From Pseudomonas sp. SJZ079 (GTDB lineage Bacteria > Pseudomonadota > Gammaproteobacteria > Pseudomonadales > Pseudomonadaceae), in assembly GCF_007993865.1 (NCBI RefSeq), contig NZ_VIUH01000008.1, positions 62,001 through 126,000 of the forward strand: a stretch of 64,000 nt of DNA, read 5' to 3'. Made by a program: the position numbers and the translations under genes. Below are positions 9,644-18,288 of the stretch, piece after piece. Each line of letters starts with the position of its first letter. The stretch's first letter is position 1. The notes under the pieces are model-generated. The model was not told the DNA's origin, did not search any database, and saw nothing but the letters and a program-made list of their open reading frames with translations.

Positions 9644-10579
9644 ATGCACGAGTTGATCCTGCACCACTACCCAACCTCGCCGTTTGCCGAGAAGACCCGC
9701 CTGCTGCTGGGGTTCAAGCAACTGTCCTGGCGTTCGGTGCTGATCCCGGCAATCATGCCCAAGCCAGACCTGACTGCACTGACCGGCGGTTATCGCAAGA
9801 CCCCGGTGTTGCAAGTCGGCGCCGACATCTACTGTGACACTGCCCTGATCGCCCGGCGTCTGGAGGCGGAAAAAGCCATCCCGGCGCTGTTCTCCGAGGG
9901 CCAAGAGTTCAATGTCGCCAGTTTCGCCCAGTGGGCCGACTCGGTGATTTTTCTGCATGCGGTGAGCCTGGTGTTCCAGCCAGAGTCGGTCGCCGCGCGC
10001 TTCGGCAAGCTGCCGCCGGAGTTCCTCAAGACCTTTATTGCCGATCGTTCGACCCTATTCAGCGGCGGTTTGGCCACGCGTTTGCCGGCCGAACAGGCCA
10101 AGCACCAGTGGCCGGCGCTCATGACGCGTCTGCAGCAGCAGCTGGATCGTGAAGAGGGCGATTTCCTGTTTGGCGAACCCTCACTGGCCGACTTCGCCAT
10201 GGCCCATCCATTGTGGTTCCTGCGCGGCACTCCGGTGACCGCGCCGCTGGTCGATGACTACCCGGCCGTCGCCGCATGGTTGGACCGGGTACTCGGTTTC
10301 GGCCACGGTTCGCATAGTGAGATGAGTAGCGAAGAGGCCGTCGCGGTGGCACGTGATGCCACGCCCGCGGCCTTGCCGGAGGAGCAGTTCGTCGACCCCA
10401 ACGGCTTCCAGGCCGGTCAGCAGGTGGCGATCTCGGCCATCGATTATGGCGTCGATCCGATCGAGGGCGAACTGTTGTTCAGTGGCAGCGAAGAGTTGAT
10501 CCTGCGTCGCGAGGATCCGCGCGCCGGCACCGTGCATGTGCATTTCCCGCGTCTGGGGTTCCGTATCGAGGCACGTTAG
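9644..10579 (+). CDS. Glutathione S-transferase family protein with extra C-terminal domain
   Basis: 311 residues. Residues 1-80 form a thioredoxin-like GST N-domain (HHYPTSPFAEKTRLLLGF, then KTPVLQVG and DTALIARRLE, where the glutathione gamma-glutamyl contact normally lies). Residues about 85-215 form the helical GST C-domain. The last roughly 85 residues (from about 225) are beta-rich by eye and absent from ordinary 200-230 residue GSTs. Catalytic Ser/Cys candidates lie in TSPF. The ATG at 9644 follows GGAG. Substrate unknown. The coding end overlaps by 4 nt the 3' end of the convergent DUF4344 gene. Confidence 0.83.
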   Translation: MHELILHHYPTSPFAEKTRLLLGFKQLSWRSVLIPAIMPKPDLTALTGGYRKTPVLQVGADIYCDTALIARRLEAEKAIPALFSEGQEFNVASFAQWADSVIFLHAVSLVFQPESVAARFGKLPPEFLKTFIADRSTLFSGGLATRLPAEQAKHQWPALMTRLQQQLDREEGDFLFGEPSLADFAMAHPLWFLRGTPVTAPLVDDYPAVAAWLDRVLGFGHGSHSEMSSEEAVAVARDATPAALPEEQFVDPNGFQAGQQVAISAIDYGVDPIEGELLFSGSEELILRREDPRAGTVHVHFPRLGFRIEAR

Positions 10580-11457
10580 TCCGGGGTCGCCAGGCGCAAC
10601 CTCGGCAGTTGTCGGGCCAGGCTCTCGAAGTGCGCCAGGCTCTCGTAGCACAGCACCACCTCGCCCGCCGTGCGACTGTACCAGGCGTCCGCTGCGCCGC
10701 AGTTGCTCAGGCGCAGGGTCAGTTCGCGCGGCAGTCGATAGGTTTCGCTGACCCGCGCGGCGATGGCCTCCACCACACCGGAACCGCGGAGCTGCTCGAG
10801 CAGGCGCGGACCGTCGCTCAGGCGCGTGCTCGGTGGGTCGTAGATCACCCGTAAGCGATGTCGCTGCGCTGAACCCGGCGCTCGCCCATATTGCTGCTCA
10901 ACCCAGGCCAGGGCCTTGCGTACCTGGTTGTACTCCTGGTCGCAGTACAGCGCACGTTCCACCGGCAGGCCGGTGATCTGCGGCACCCACTCCAGCCCAT
11001 CTGGATCGCTGCCATAGATCAGACAGGCCAGGTTATAGAAGCGCTGCGCGTCCAGGCCATGACTGTCCCAGGCGTGCACCTCCTCGTTCTCCGGTTTCGG
11101 CCGTTGCCATTCCAGACGCCAGTAGTCGGCGACATCCAGCAGCTTGGCGTAGATGCCATCGTCGTTCTGCCGTGCATAGGCGAGAAATAAACTGATGAAA
11201 CCGAGCTGGTCGGCGGCATCCTCCTCGCGGCCGAGCACGGGCAGGTCGAGTTCCGCGATCAGCAGGTGCCCGGTCTCGTGCAGCAAGGTGAATTCGGCAT
11301 TGGCGGCAACGAAACGGGCGCTGTCGTTGCGCAGCGCCGCCAGCGGAGGCTCCTCGGCAGCCCCCGCCTGCAGGGCCAGACACAGGACAGTCAACCCGGC
11401 CACTCGCGGGATGACCGTGGCGCCGAGGAGGCACGGGAGGAGGCAGGACAGTCTCAT
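10576..11457 (-). CDS. DUF4344-type secreted metallopeptidase
   Basis: 293-residue protein with an N-terminal signal peptide (MRLSCLLPCLLGATVIPRVAGL..., cleavage probably after AGAA near residue 34) and a zinc-protease HExxH motif, HETGH at about 61-65, in the context EFTLLHETGHLLIAEL. This arrangement and length match the DUF4344 putative metallopeptidase family. Several Cys residues (SNCGAADAW, VVLCYE, YNLACLIYG) could form disulfides in the periplasm. Substrate unknown. It lies downstream of ndpA on the same strand with a 135-bp gap, and its 3' end overlaps that of the GST gene by 4 nt. Confidence 0.8.
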   Translation of the reverse strand: MRLSCLLPCLLGATVIPRVAGLTVLCLALQAGAAEEPPLAALRNDSARFVAANAEFTLLHETGHLLIAELDLPVLGREEDAADQLGFISLFLAYARQNDDGIYAKLLDVADYWRLEWQRPKPENEEVHAWDSHGLDAQRFYNLACLIYGSDPDGLEWVPQITGLPVERALYCDQEYNQVRKALAWVEQQYGRAPGSAQRHRLRVIYDPPSTRLSDGPRLLEQLRGSGVVEAIAARVSETYRLPRELTLRLSNCGAADAWYSRTAGEVVLCYESLAHFESLARQLPRLRLATPD

Positions 11458-11592
11458 GCCGGCTCCTTGTGGAGCGTGGCGGTCGATCCACTAACTCTAG
11501 CTCAGTGAGCCGTTGCGGCACCTCGTGCAGAGGTACCGAATCCCCGGCGGCGTCGTCACTGGCCGGTGCGCTGGGTGATGTCAGCCCCGACT

Positions 11593-12600
11593 TCAGTCCT
11601 TGCGGCGCTTGAGCTGATCGGTCAGCTGAGTCGGCAGGTTGCGGATGATCAGGGTGTCCTGGGCTTCGTCGTACTCGATCTTCGAGCCGAGCAGGTGCGA
11701 CTCGAAGCTGATCGACAGGCCTTCGGCGCGGCCGGTGAAGCGGCGGAACTGGTTGAGCGTGCGCTTGTCGGCGGGGATTTCCGGCGACAGGCCGTAATCT
11801 TTGTTGCGGATATGGTTGTAGAACGCCTGCGGGCGCTCTTCGTCGATCAGCCCGGACAGCTCCTGCAGGCCCACTGGCTCACCTTGCTTGGCCTGGCTGC
11901 TGGCATAGTCGACCAGGGTTTTGGTCTTCTCCCGTGCCGACTCTTCCGGCAGGTCCTCGCTTTCCACGAAGTCGCTGAACGCCTTGAGCAGGGTGCGGGT
12001 CTCGCCGGGCCCGTCGACGCCTTCCTGGCAGCCGATGAAGTCGCGGAAGTACTCCGAGACCTTCTTGCCGTTTTTGCCCTTGAGAAAGGAGATGTATTGC
12101 TTGGACTTGGCGTTGTTGCGCCACTCGGAAATGTTGATCCGCGCGGCCAGGTGCAACTGACCGAGGTCCAGGTGCTTGGCCGCAGTCACGTCCAAGGTGT
12201 CGTTCACCGCCACGCCCTCGCTGTGGTGCAGCAGGGCGATGGCCAGGTAATCGGTCATGCCTTGCTGGTAGTGGGCGAACAGTACATGGCCACCGGTCGA
12301 GAGGTTGGACTCTTCCATCAGTTTTTGCAGCTGTTCGACGGCCTGGCGGCTGAAGGCGGCGAAGTCCTGGTTGGCGTCGAGGTAGTTCTGCAACCAGCCG
12401 CTGAACGGGTAGACCGCGGATTCTTCGTGAAAGAAGCCCCAGGCCTTGCCCTGCTTGGCGTTGTAGCTCTCGTTGAGGTCGGCGAGCATGTTTTCGATGG
12501 CCTGCGAGGCGCCCAGCTCGGTGTCGCGGGCATGCAGCACGGCAGGCGTGCCATCGGGTTTCTTGTCGATCAGGTGGACGATGCAATGGCGGATCGGCAT
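11593..12600 (-). CDS. ndpA: Nucleoid-associated protein NdpA/YejK
   Basis: 335-residue member of the 37-kDa nucleoid-associated protein family (E. coli YejK). These bind the bacterial chromosome, and YejK has been linked to topoisomerase activity. The start [19 protein letters not shown] and internal segments such as [14 protein letters not shown] and FRDFIGCQE are typical. No signal peptide or membrane segment is seen. The ATG at 12600 follows AGAGAG. It is codirectional with the TAXI-type binding protein 45 bp upstream, so the two may be cotranscribed. Length is normal. Confidence 0.93.
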   Translation of the reverse strand: MPIRHCIVHLIDKKPDGTPAVLHARDTELGASQAIENMLADLNESYNAKQGKAWGFFHEESAVYPFSGWLQNYLDANQDFAAFSRQAVEQLQKLMEESNLSTGGHVLFAHYQQGMTDYLAIALLHHSEGVAVNDTLDVTAAKHLDLGQLHLAARINISEWRNNAKSKQYISFLKGKNGKKVSEYFRDFIGCQEGVDGPGETRTLLKAFSDFVESEDLPEESAREKTKTLVDYASSQAKQGEPVGLQELSGLIDEERPQAFYNHIRNKDYGLSPEIPADKRTLNQFRRFTGRAEGLSISFESHLLGSKIEYDEAQDTLIIRNLPTQLTDQLKRRKD

Positions 12601-12644
12601 GGGCGCTCTCTGTAAAATCGGTTAAGCAGTGGATGGCGCGCAGT

Positions 12645-13988
12645 TTACCCGACCCGCTCGTCCTGGGTCGCCCGTCGCCGCTGCAAGGTTTGCAATCGTT
12701 CGATCACATAGCGCAGGTGCATGTGCAGATCGTACAGCTCGTTGGAGTAGGACAGTGGCACCTCGACCTTGGCCAGCTTGTCCTGCAGGCGCTCCAGGCG
12801 CTCGACTTCGGCGTCCAGGCGTTCCGGCAGGGTTCCGGCGTCCAGTTGCCGGTCGATCTCGCGCAGGTATTTGTACCAGTGGTAGATGCGCGCGCGGATG
12901 CGCCAGCGATACAGCGGGCCGACCGCCTTGAACAGCGGAATCAAGACCATCAGCAGGGGGATCAGCAGGATGATGTAGCGATCGGCCAGGGCGGCAATGC
13001 GAAACGGCAGGTAGCGTTGCAGCAGCGGCAAGCCATTCTTGTAGTAATGCTCGGCATCGCTGGACAACTGGAAGGTCCGCGGCTGGTCACTCGGGTAGGC
13101 GCCGGCGTGGTCCAGCAGGGTGCCATTCTTGGTCACCTCGCGGGTGGCTTCGAGGATCAGCGGCGCCAGGCCGGGATGAAATGCCTGGTTGATCACCAGG
13201 GTGGCCACTGGCGAGAGGGTGATGATGTCCTGCGGCGGTACGTTGTGGGTCAGGTCGAGCAGGCCTTCACTTACTGTGACCCGCTTGAGGAAGGGCAGGC
13301 GCGCCTCATAGGCGGCGGCCCGGCGCAGCGTGGCCAGGCTCAGCTCGGGGTGCACGGCCAGTTGCTGAATCCGCGCATTCTCTGCCGGGCCGACGAAGAA
13401 GGCCGCATCCAGGGCGCCGGAGGTCAAGGCGGCTGCGGCTTTACTGCCACCCAGGTTGATCCAGCTGGCTGGGTATTGTTGCGCAGTGATGGCGTTGGCA
13501 GCGAGGATCGCCTCGGTCGCCGCCTGGGTGCCGCTGCCGGGATTGCCCAGGCCCAGACGCAGGGGCAGCAAGTCGGACAAGTGCTCGATGCGGATGCCCG
13601 TGCGGTGGAACAGCCAGAGCGGTTCCTGATAGACCGCACCGAGGCTTTGCAGGCGGGCTCTGTCGAGCCGTTTCAGCTGCTGCTCCAGGCCACTTTGCAC
13701 CAGGGCGATCTGCACCTCGGGCTCATCCGCCAGCAGGCGTTCGAGGTTTTCTCGCGAGCCGGCGCTGGGCACCAGGGTCAGTTGGAAACCTTCCTTGGCC
13801 AGCTGCTCCTTCAGCCTTTCGGCGAAGATCCGATAACCGCCGCCTTCCGGGCCGGTGGCCATGCTCGCGCTCATGGGCGGCGGCGGCGCGACGAAGTAGA
13901 ACAGCGCCCCGACCAGGGCCGCTACCACCGGCACTATCCACAGATTGGCCAGGAGTATGATCTTCAGGTCTTTGAGAACGCGGCGCAT
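12645..13988 (-). CDS. TAXI-family TRAP solute-binding protein, membrane-anchored, no TRAP permease nearby
   Basis: 447 residues. There is an N-terminal hydrophobic segment (about 9-32), then a TAXI/NMT1-type periplasmic binding domain (about 38-325, with GPEGGGYRIFAERLKEQL and LPLRLGLGNPGSGTQAATEAIL). A second membrane helix lies near 332-355, followed by a cytoplasmic, coiled-coil-like tail (YLREIDRQLDAGTLPERLDAE and following). A binding protein with an extra C-terminal helix and tail, and no TRAP permease in the neighbourhood, suggests a membrane-tethered sensor or scavenger rather than a soluble transport component. AAGGAAG supports the start at 13988. Ligand unknown. Confidence 0.83.
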   Translation of the reverse strand: MRRVLKDLKIILLANLWIVPVVAALVGALFYFVAPPPPMSASMATGPEGGGYRIFAERLKEQLAKEGFQLTLVPSAGSRENLERLLADEPEVQIALVQSGLEQQLKRLDRARLQSLGAVYQEPLWLFHRTGIRIEHLSDLLPLRLGLGNPGSGTQAATEAILAANAITAQQYPASWINLGGSKAAAALTSGALDAAFFVGPAENARIQQLAVHPELSLATLRRAAAYEARLPFLKRVTVSEGLLDLTHNVPPQDIITLSPVATLVINQAFHPGLAPLILEATREVTKNGTLLDHAGAYPSDQPRTFQLSSDAEHYYKNGLPLLQRYLPFRIAALADRYIILLIPLLMVLIPLFKAVGPLYRWRIRARIYHWYKYLREIDRQLDAGTLPERLDAEVERLERLQDKLAKVEVPLSYSNELYDLHMHLRYVIERLQTLQRRRATQDERVG

Positions 13989-14131
13989 GGTGCTTCCTTT
14001 CGGCGAATTCGCCCCAAGGATAGAGCCATGCGCCCCCCGAGGTCACCCGGCACAGGCCGTTGCGGGTCGTGGCTCACTTCAGCGCATGCGCCAATACCGC
14101 GAAATCGCAGAGCCGGCCCGTACGCATTCTG

Positions 14132-14299
14132 CTAGGAGCCTGCCGGACTTGACCGTCCATAACGAGGGGAAGTCCGGTTTGAGTCGGTTTTGCCGATCTG
14201 CCGAGGCGAATAGCGCGCTATTTAACGAGAAAGAGCGGCAAAAATGGGCAAGTCCGGCTTTTCTGCAGTAGGACAGCGTTAAGTCCGACAGGCTCCTAG
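14132..14299. mobile_element. 168-bp MITE-like element with 19-bp terminal inverted repeats
   Basis: The ends are CTAGGAGCCTGCCGGACTT (14132-14150) and, read on the other strand, CTAGGAGCCTGTCGGACTT (14299-14281): 19 bp with one mismatch. CTAG at both outer edges may be a 4-bp target duplication. The interior is itself near-palindromic, with TTTTGCCG and CGGCAAAA arms around a perfect AATAGCGCGCTATT, so the whole element could fold into a long hairpin. It has no coding capacity; similar short frames appear on both strands because of the palindrome. This fits a non-autonomous miniature transposable element, whose mobilising transposase is not in this window. Confidence 0.8.
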
Positions 14300-15573
14300 C
14301 GCAAGGGCAGTGTCGGGCGTAACGCCTTGCGTGCCCTGAGCACTTGCCACTGATCGAGCAACGCCAGGGCCGCGAGTAGACCCAGGGCATACCAGCCATC
14401 GCTGCCCAGCATGATCAGTACCAAGCCGCAGAGCGCCGCGCTAAGGCCGGCCAGCCAGCGCCATAGGCCTTTCAGCAGGACCCAGCCAGCCGCCATGCTG
14501 AGCAGATAGATCAGCACGAAGTTGCCGTTGGCGTAGCGGATCAGTTGATCCACCGAGAGCGCCTGGCTCCAGGCCAGGGTGGCGCACAGCGCGCAGCTCA
14601 GCACCACCAGCAACAGCGCGGGGCCGGGCACACCATGGCGGTTGCGCCGGGCCAGCGCGCCCGGCAGCTTGCCTTCGTCGGCCAGGCTCCAGAGCAGGCG
14701 GGCGAAACCCTGGATGTACACGTTCATCGAGGCGAAGCAGGCCAGGTAGCCGACGATGGCGGCCAGCCAACGCGCCCGTTCGCCCAGCAGCAGGTCGAGC
14801 AACTGCGGCAGTGAGCTGGCGTCGCTGCGTGGGTCGCCATAGGTCTGGAAACTCAGCACCGCGACCGAGCAGGCCCAGTACACCAGGCCGGCCAGGAGCA
14901 CGCCCAGCAGCAGCGCCAGGGGAAAGTCGCGCTCGGGGCGCTTGAACTCTTCACCCATATGGGTAAACGCCTCGATGCCGACGAAGCACCAGAACATCAC
15001 CCCCAGCGCCGCCGGCAGCAAGTTCCAGGAACCCCTCATGGCGGGCAGCAGCGGTTGGCTGGCATGGGGCAGGTCGCCGGCCCACCAGATCACCCCGATG
15101 GTCAGCACGATGGCCAGGGCGATGGCGCCCTGAATAACTCCGGAGGCTTTGGCCGGGCGCTGGCCGAGCAGCAGGATGGCGCCGAGGGTGGCCAGCTGGA
15201 TGGTCAGACTCTGACCCGAGCCCAGCTCGAACAGGGCTTGCCAGAAGCCGGTGGCGATCTGCAGCGCGGCCGGCAGGCCAACCGGTAACACGGCGAGGAA
15301 CAGCCAGGCGCTCAGGCGCTCCATGCGCGGGCCGAAGGCGCGGCCGATCAGGTGCGGCGCGCCGCCTGCGTGGGGGAAATGCCGCCCCAGTTGGGCAAAG
15401 GTGAAGGCCACCGGCAGCACCAGCAGGATCAGGATCAGCCAAGCCCACAGCGAAGCCTGACCGGCGACCGTGGCGGCGAGGGCCGGCACCACGAAGATAC
15501 CGGTGCCGAGCAACGAGGTGCTCAACAGGCCGATGCCTTGCAGCAGCCCCAGCTCTTGGTTCAGTCGGCTCAT
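14296..15573 (-). CDS. yjeH: APC-family amino-acid transporter, YjeH-like
   Basis: 425-residue inner-membrane protein with about 11-12 hydrophobic helices of the amino acid-polyamine-organocation superfamily. The N-terminus (LGLLQGIGLLSTSLLGTGIFVVPALAATVAG) closely resembles E. coli YjeH, an exporter of methionine and branched-chain amino acids. It diverges, with a 139-bp gap, from an Lrp-family regulator, a common arrangement for amino-acid exporters and their sensors, so leucine- or methionine-responsive control is likely but inferred. Its TAG stop (14296-14298) lies within the CTAG edge of the MITE-like element, whose insertion has kept the reading frame end intact. Confidence 0.88.
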   Translation of the reverse strand: MSRLNQELGLLQGIGLLSTSLLGTGIFVVPALAATVAGQASLWAWLILILLVLPVAFTFAQLGRHFPHAGGAPHLIGRAFGPRMERLSAWLFLAVLPVGLPAALQIATGFWQALFELGSGQSLTIQLATLGAILLLGQRPAKASGVIQGAIALAIVLTIGVIWWAGDLPHASQPLLPAMRGSWNLLPAALGVMFWCFVGIEAFTHMGEEFKRPERDFPLALLLGVLLAGLVYWACSVAVLSFQTYGDPRSDASSLPQLLDLLLGERARWLAAIVGYLACFASMNVYIQGFARLLWSLADEGKLPGALARRNRHGVPGPALLLVVLSCALCATLAWSQALSVDQLIRYANGNFVLIYLLSMAAGWVLLKGLWRWLAGLSAALCGLVLIMLGSDGWYALGLLAALALLDQWQVLRARKALRPTLPLR

Positions 15574-15712
15574 GCTGTATGCTCGTGCGATTCGAGGATG
15601 GTCCCGCCATCTTAAGCCGCCCGCTGGTCTTGCGATGCCTGCTAAGCGTCGCCCTTGACCGGCGAAATGGCGGAATTACCCGTCAATCTGCCTGTTGCAT
15701 GAGAACACCCAA

Positions 15713-16132
15713 GTGGACAAATTTGATCGCCAGATCATCGCCCTGTTGCGCGCCGATGCCCGCCTGGCCGTGAGCCAGATCGCCCGTGAAATCAACCTGT
15801 CGCGCTCCGCGGTAAGCGAGCGCATCCGTCAGCTGGAGCAGGTCGGCACCATCCAGGGCTATCACGCGCGGATTGCCGAGCCTGCGGACAGTGCGGTGAA
15901 GGCGTTTCTCGAGCTGTTCTACAAAGAGGGGCGCTGCGAGAATTACGTGGAACGCATGCGCAGCTTCACCGAAATCCGCCGCTGCTGCGGCATCAGCGGC
16001 GAAACCGACATGCTGGTGTATGTCGAGGCCGCATCGATGGCCAGGCTCAGCGAGATCCGGGGGCAGATCGAAAACTTCCCCGGCATGCAGAAGGTCAAGA
16101 CCCATATGGTGGTGCAGGAGTGGGCAATGTGA
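15713..16132 (+). CDS. Lrp/AsnC-family transcriptional regulator
   Basis: 139-residue feast/famine regulator. The N-terminal winged HTH (DKFDRQIIALLRADARLAVSQIAREINLSRSAVSERIRQLE, about 2-42) is followed by a RAM ligand-binding domain (about 62-139), including CCGISGETDMLVYVE. I prefer the GTG at 15713, which puts the conserved DKFD at the N-terminus. A TTG at 15695 would add six residues, and neither has a strong SD. It probably binds an amino acid and controls the divergent YjeH-like exporter; that link rests on position only. Confidence 0.88.
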   Translation: MDKFDRQIIALLRADARLAVSQIAREINLSRSAVSERIRQLEQVGTIQGYHARIAEPADSAVKAFLELFYKEGRCENYVERMRSFTEIRRCCGISGETDMLVYVEAASMARLSEIRGQIENFPGMQKVKTHMVVQEWAM

Positions 16133-16283
16133 GCCGGCTTTGAGCACTGCCGGACTCAGGGGCTGCAAATCGGAGGGCGTGGTGAATGATGCCCAGGCGA
16201 TAGAGCATTGGTCGATCTGCAATAAAGGGCTGTAACTGAAAAAAACGGGGAGTGCGGCCGGAGCATTGCTCCGGCCCGCTGCT

Positions 16284-16787
16284 TCAGTCGAGTGGGATCA
16301 GTTGATCGCGCAGGTGCTCGGGAACCTGATCCAGTGTTATCAGGGTAAGGCTATCGGCAGCTTTGGTATCAGCGGTTACCGGTGCGAGGGTTGCGGCTGT
16401 ATCTTCCGGCAATTTGTACATGGCGCCTGTTGCTGGGTCGACTGCCAGCATGCCGATCAAACCACCAAAGATGATGTTGCCCCAATACCAGCCATCCAGG
16501 CTGGAGCGCAGCGTGGTTTGTTTGTCCGCGAAGCCTTCCTTACGAAAGGTGATGGTGTACTCCTCACCTTTGAAGTAACCAGCACCCGACTTGAGGCTGA
16601 CGCTACTTGGAGTGGAGCCAGAATGAATCACCACACCCGCACGGTTGCGAACCTCGAAGTTGGCCCCTTCTGGACTGCTAGAAATGCTGACGGGGTACTG
16701 CGAGTCACTGACGATGCTGGCGCAGCCACTCATGAGAACTGAGAGAGCGATTGGGAGCAAAGCGAATCGAACGTTGAACTTGCGCAT
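16284..16787 (-). CDS. Lipoprotein with PEGA-like domain
   Basis: 167-residue lipoprotein. The signal peptide ends in a lipobox LMSGC with the acylated Cys near residue 22. The mature part begins with ASIVSDSQYPVSISSSPEGANFEVRNRAGVVIHSGSTPSSVSLKSG, a PEGA-like beta motif found in surface and carbohydrate-binding proteins. A more hydrophobic segment, WYWGNIIFGGLIGMLAVDPATGAMYKLP, follows, a pattern seen in many small Pseudomonas lipoproteins. The function is unknown. The residue after the Cys is Ala, which favours outer-membrane sorting. It stands alone, divergent from sbcDC. Confidence 0.78.
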   Translation of the reverse strand: MRKFNVRFALLPIALSVLMSGCASIVSDSQYPVSISSSPEGANFEVRNRAGVVIHSGSTPSSVSLKSGAGYFKGEEYTITFRKEGFADKQTTLRSSLDGWYWGNIIFGGLIGMLAVDPATGAMYKLPEDTAATLAPVTADTKAADSLTLITLDQVPEHLRDQLIPLD

Positions 16788-16890
16788 GGTAGGTATTACT
16801 TCCCTTAAGTTGCTGAATAGATCCTTTGCCCTTGAGCGGGCGAGGCGATTTTAGGGAGTGCTTTGGTTATGTGCAATGGCAAGGTGATAT

Positions 16891-16904
16891 CACTGCGAGC
16901 AGTG
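16891..16904. promoter_or_regulatory. Dyad upstream of sbcDC
   Basis: A compact perfect inverted repeat, CACTGC-GA-GCAGTG, lies within a wider TATCAC...GTGATA symmetry, about 165 bp before sbcD and 105 bp before the divergent lipoprotein gene. It looks like a dimer-protein operator, and a TATAAA-like -10 follows near 16950. No regulator is assigned. Confidence 0.35.
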
Positions 16905-17020
16905 TGATAACGCGTTGTGGGAGTCTGTGGTCCTGGCAAACACCTGTTATAAAACCGCAACTTGAGTCTTTGTCTATGCGCACGTTGTGAGCGATTTGCG
17001 CTTGCCCAGAGAGAAATGAC

Positions 17021-17065
17021 ATGGTTGGCGTTTTTTCCGATCACCCATCTAAAGGCGTTGCTTGA
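17021..17065 (+). CDS. Possible 14-residue leader peptide before sbcD
   Basis: ATG at 17021, preceded by an AGAGAG purine stretch, opens a 14-codon frame (MVGVFSDHPSKGVA) that stops with TGA two bases before the sbcD ATG (TGAGCATG). sbcD has only a weak, distant AAAGG as a ribosome-binding site, so translation coupled to this leader is plausible. The frame could also be chance, since it is short and there is no comparison available. Confidence 0.3.
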   Translation: MVGVFSDHPSKGVA

Positions 17066-17067
17066 GC

Positions 17068-18288
17068 ATGCGCATTCTCCACACTTCCGACTGGCACCTC
17101 GGCCAGCACTTCATGGGCAAGACCCGTCAGGCTGAGCACCAGGCGTTCTGCGCCTGGCTGATCGAACAGGTGCGTGAGCATGAGGCCGATGCGCTGCTGA
17201 TCGCCGGCGACATCTTCGATACCGGCGCGCCGCCCAGCTATGCCCGTGAGCAGTACAACCGCTTTATCGTCGAGCTGCGCGGCAGTGGCTGCGAGCTGGT
17301 GGTGCTGGGCGGCAATCACGACTCGGTGGCCATGCTCGGCGAGAGCAAGACCCTGCTGGCGCAGCTCGATACCCGGGTGATTCCCAGCGTGGGCGAGGAC
17401 CTCAACGAGCAACTGCTGCTGCTCAAGCGGCGTGACGGCCAGCCCGGCGCGATTCTCTGCGGCATCCCCTTTATCCGCCCGCGTGATGTGCTGCTGAGCC
17501 AGGCCGGGCAGAGTGCCCAGGACAAACAGCAGTCTTTGCAGCAGGCGATCCAGCAGCACTATGGCGACCTCTATGCCCTGGCCGAAGCCAAGCGCGAGGC
17601 GCTCGGCGGTCAGTTGCCAATCATCGCCAGCGGCCACCTGACCACGGTCGGCGCCAGCGCCAGCGAGTCGGTGCGCGAGATATACGTCGGCGCGCTGGAA
17701 GCCTTCCCGACCAACGCCTTTCCGCCGGCCGCCTATATCGCCCTGGGGCATATTCACCGGCCACAGAAGGTTGGCGGGCTGGAGTACATCCGCTATTGCG
17801 GCTCGCCGATTCCCTTGAGTTTCGATGAGGCCAAACAGCAGAAAGAGGTGCTGCTGGTGGAACTTGATGCAACGGGCTTGCGCGGCATCCGCGCGCTGCC
17901 GGTACCGTGCTTTCAGCCGTTGCTCTGCGTGCGCGGCTCGCTCAAGGAGTTGGCCGGTGCGATTGCCGAGGCTGCCGCACAGGGTAGCGAGGAGCGACCG
18001 GTATGGCTGGAAGTGCTGGTCTGCACCGACGATTACCTCAGCGATTTGCAGGTGCGCATCGCCGCCCTGTGCGAGGGCCTGCCGGTCGAGGTGCTGCGCA
18101 TTCGCCGTGAGCGCGGCGCTGCCAGTGCCGGCCTGCACAGCCAGGCCAAGGAAACCCTGGATGAGTTGAGCGCCGATCAGGTGTTCGACCAGCGTTTGCT
18201 CAGCGAAACCCTGGACGAAGCCGAGCAGGGGCGTTTGCGTGGCTTGTACCAGCAGGTGGTCAGCCAGCTGACTGAGGAGCCTGCATGA
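17068..18288 (+). CDS. sbcD: DNA repair exonuclease subunit SbcD
   Basis: Mre11-type nuclease subunit of SbcCD, which cleaves DNA hairpins and trims protein-blocked or broken ends. The 406 residues carry the calcineurin-like phosphoesterase motifs in order: SDWHLG (9-14), GDIFDTG (about 49-55), GGNHD (about 87-91), GHLT (about 190) and GHIHRPQ (about 228-234), which together hold two Mn ions. The ATG at 17068 starts [10 protein letters not shown], standard for the family. It overlaps sbcC by 4 nt (ATGA), so the subunits are translationally coupled. Confidence 0.95.
   Translation: MRILHTSDWHLGQHFMGKTRQAEHQAFCAWLIEQVREHEADALLIAGDIFDTGAPPSYAREQYNRFIVELRGSGCELVVLGGNHDSVAMLGESKTLLAQLDTRVIPSVGEDLNEQLLLLKRRDGQPGAILCGIPFIRPRDVLLSQAGQSAQDKQQSLQQAIQQHYGDLYALAEAKREALGGQLPIIASGHLTTVGASASESVREIYVGALEAFPTNAFPPAAYIALGHIHRPQKVGGLEYIRYCGSPIPLSFDEAKQQKEVLLVELDATGLRGIRALPVPCFQPLLCVRGSLKELAGAIAEAAAQGSEERPVWLEVLVCTDDYLSDLQVRIAALCEGLPVEVLRIRRERGAASAGLHSQAKETLDELSADQVFDQRLLSETLDEAEQGRLRGLYQQVVSQLTEEPA

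Noticed and set aside
14079..14399. Similar small frames on both strands around 14.1-14.4 kb (for example SRFCRSAEANSALF and HFCRSFSLNSALF)
   Set aside because: The similarity comes from the near-palindromic mobile element, not from proteins.
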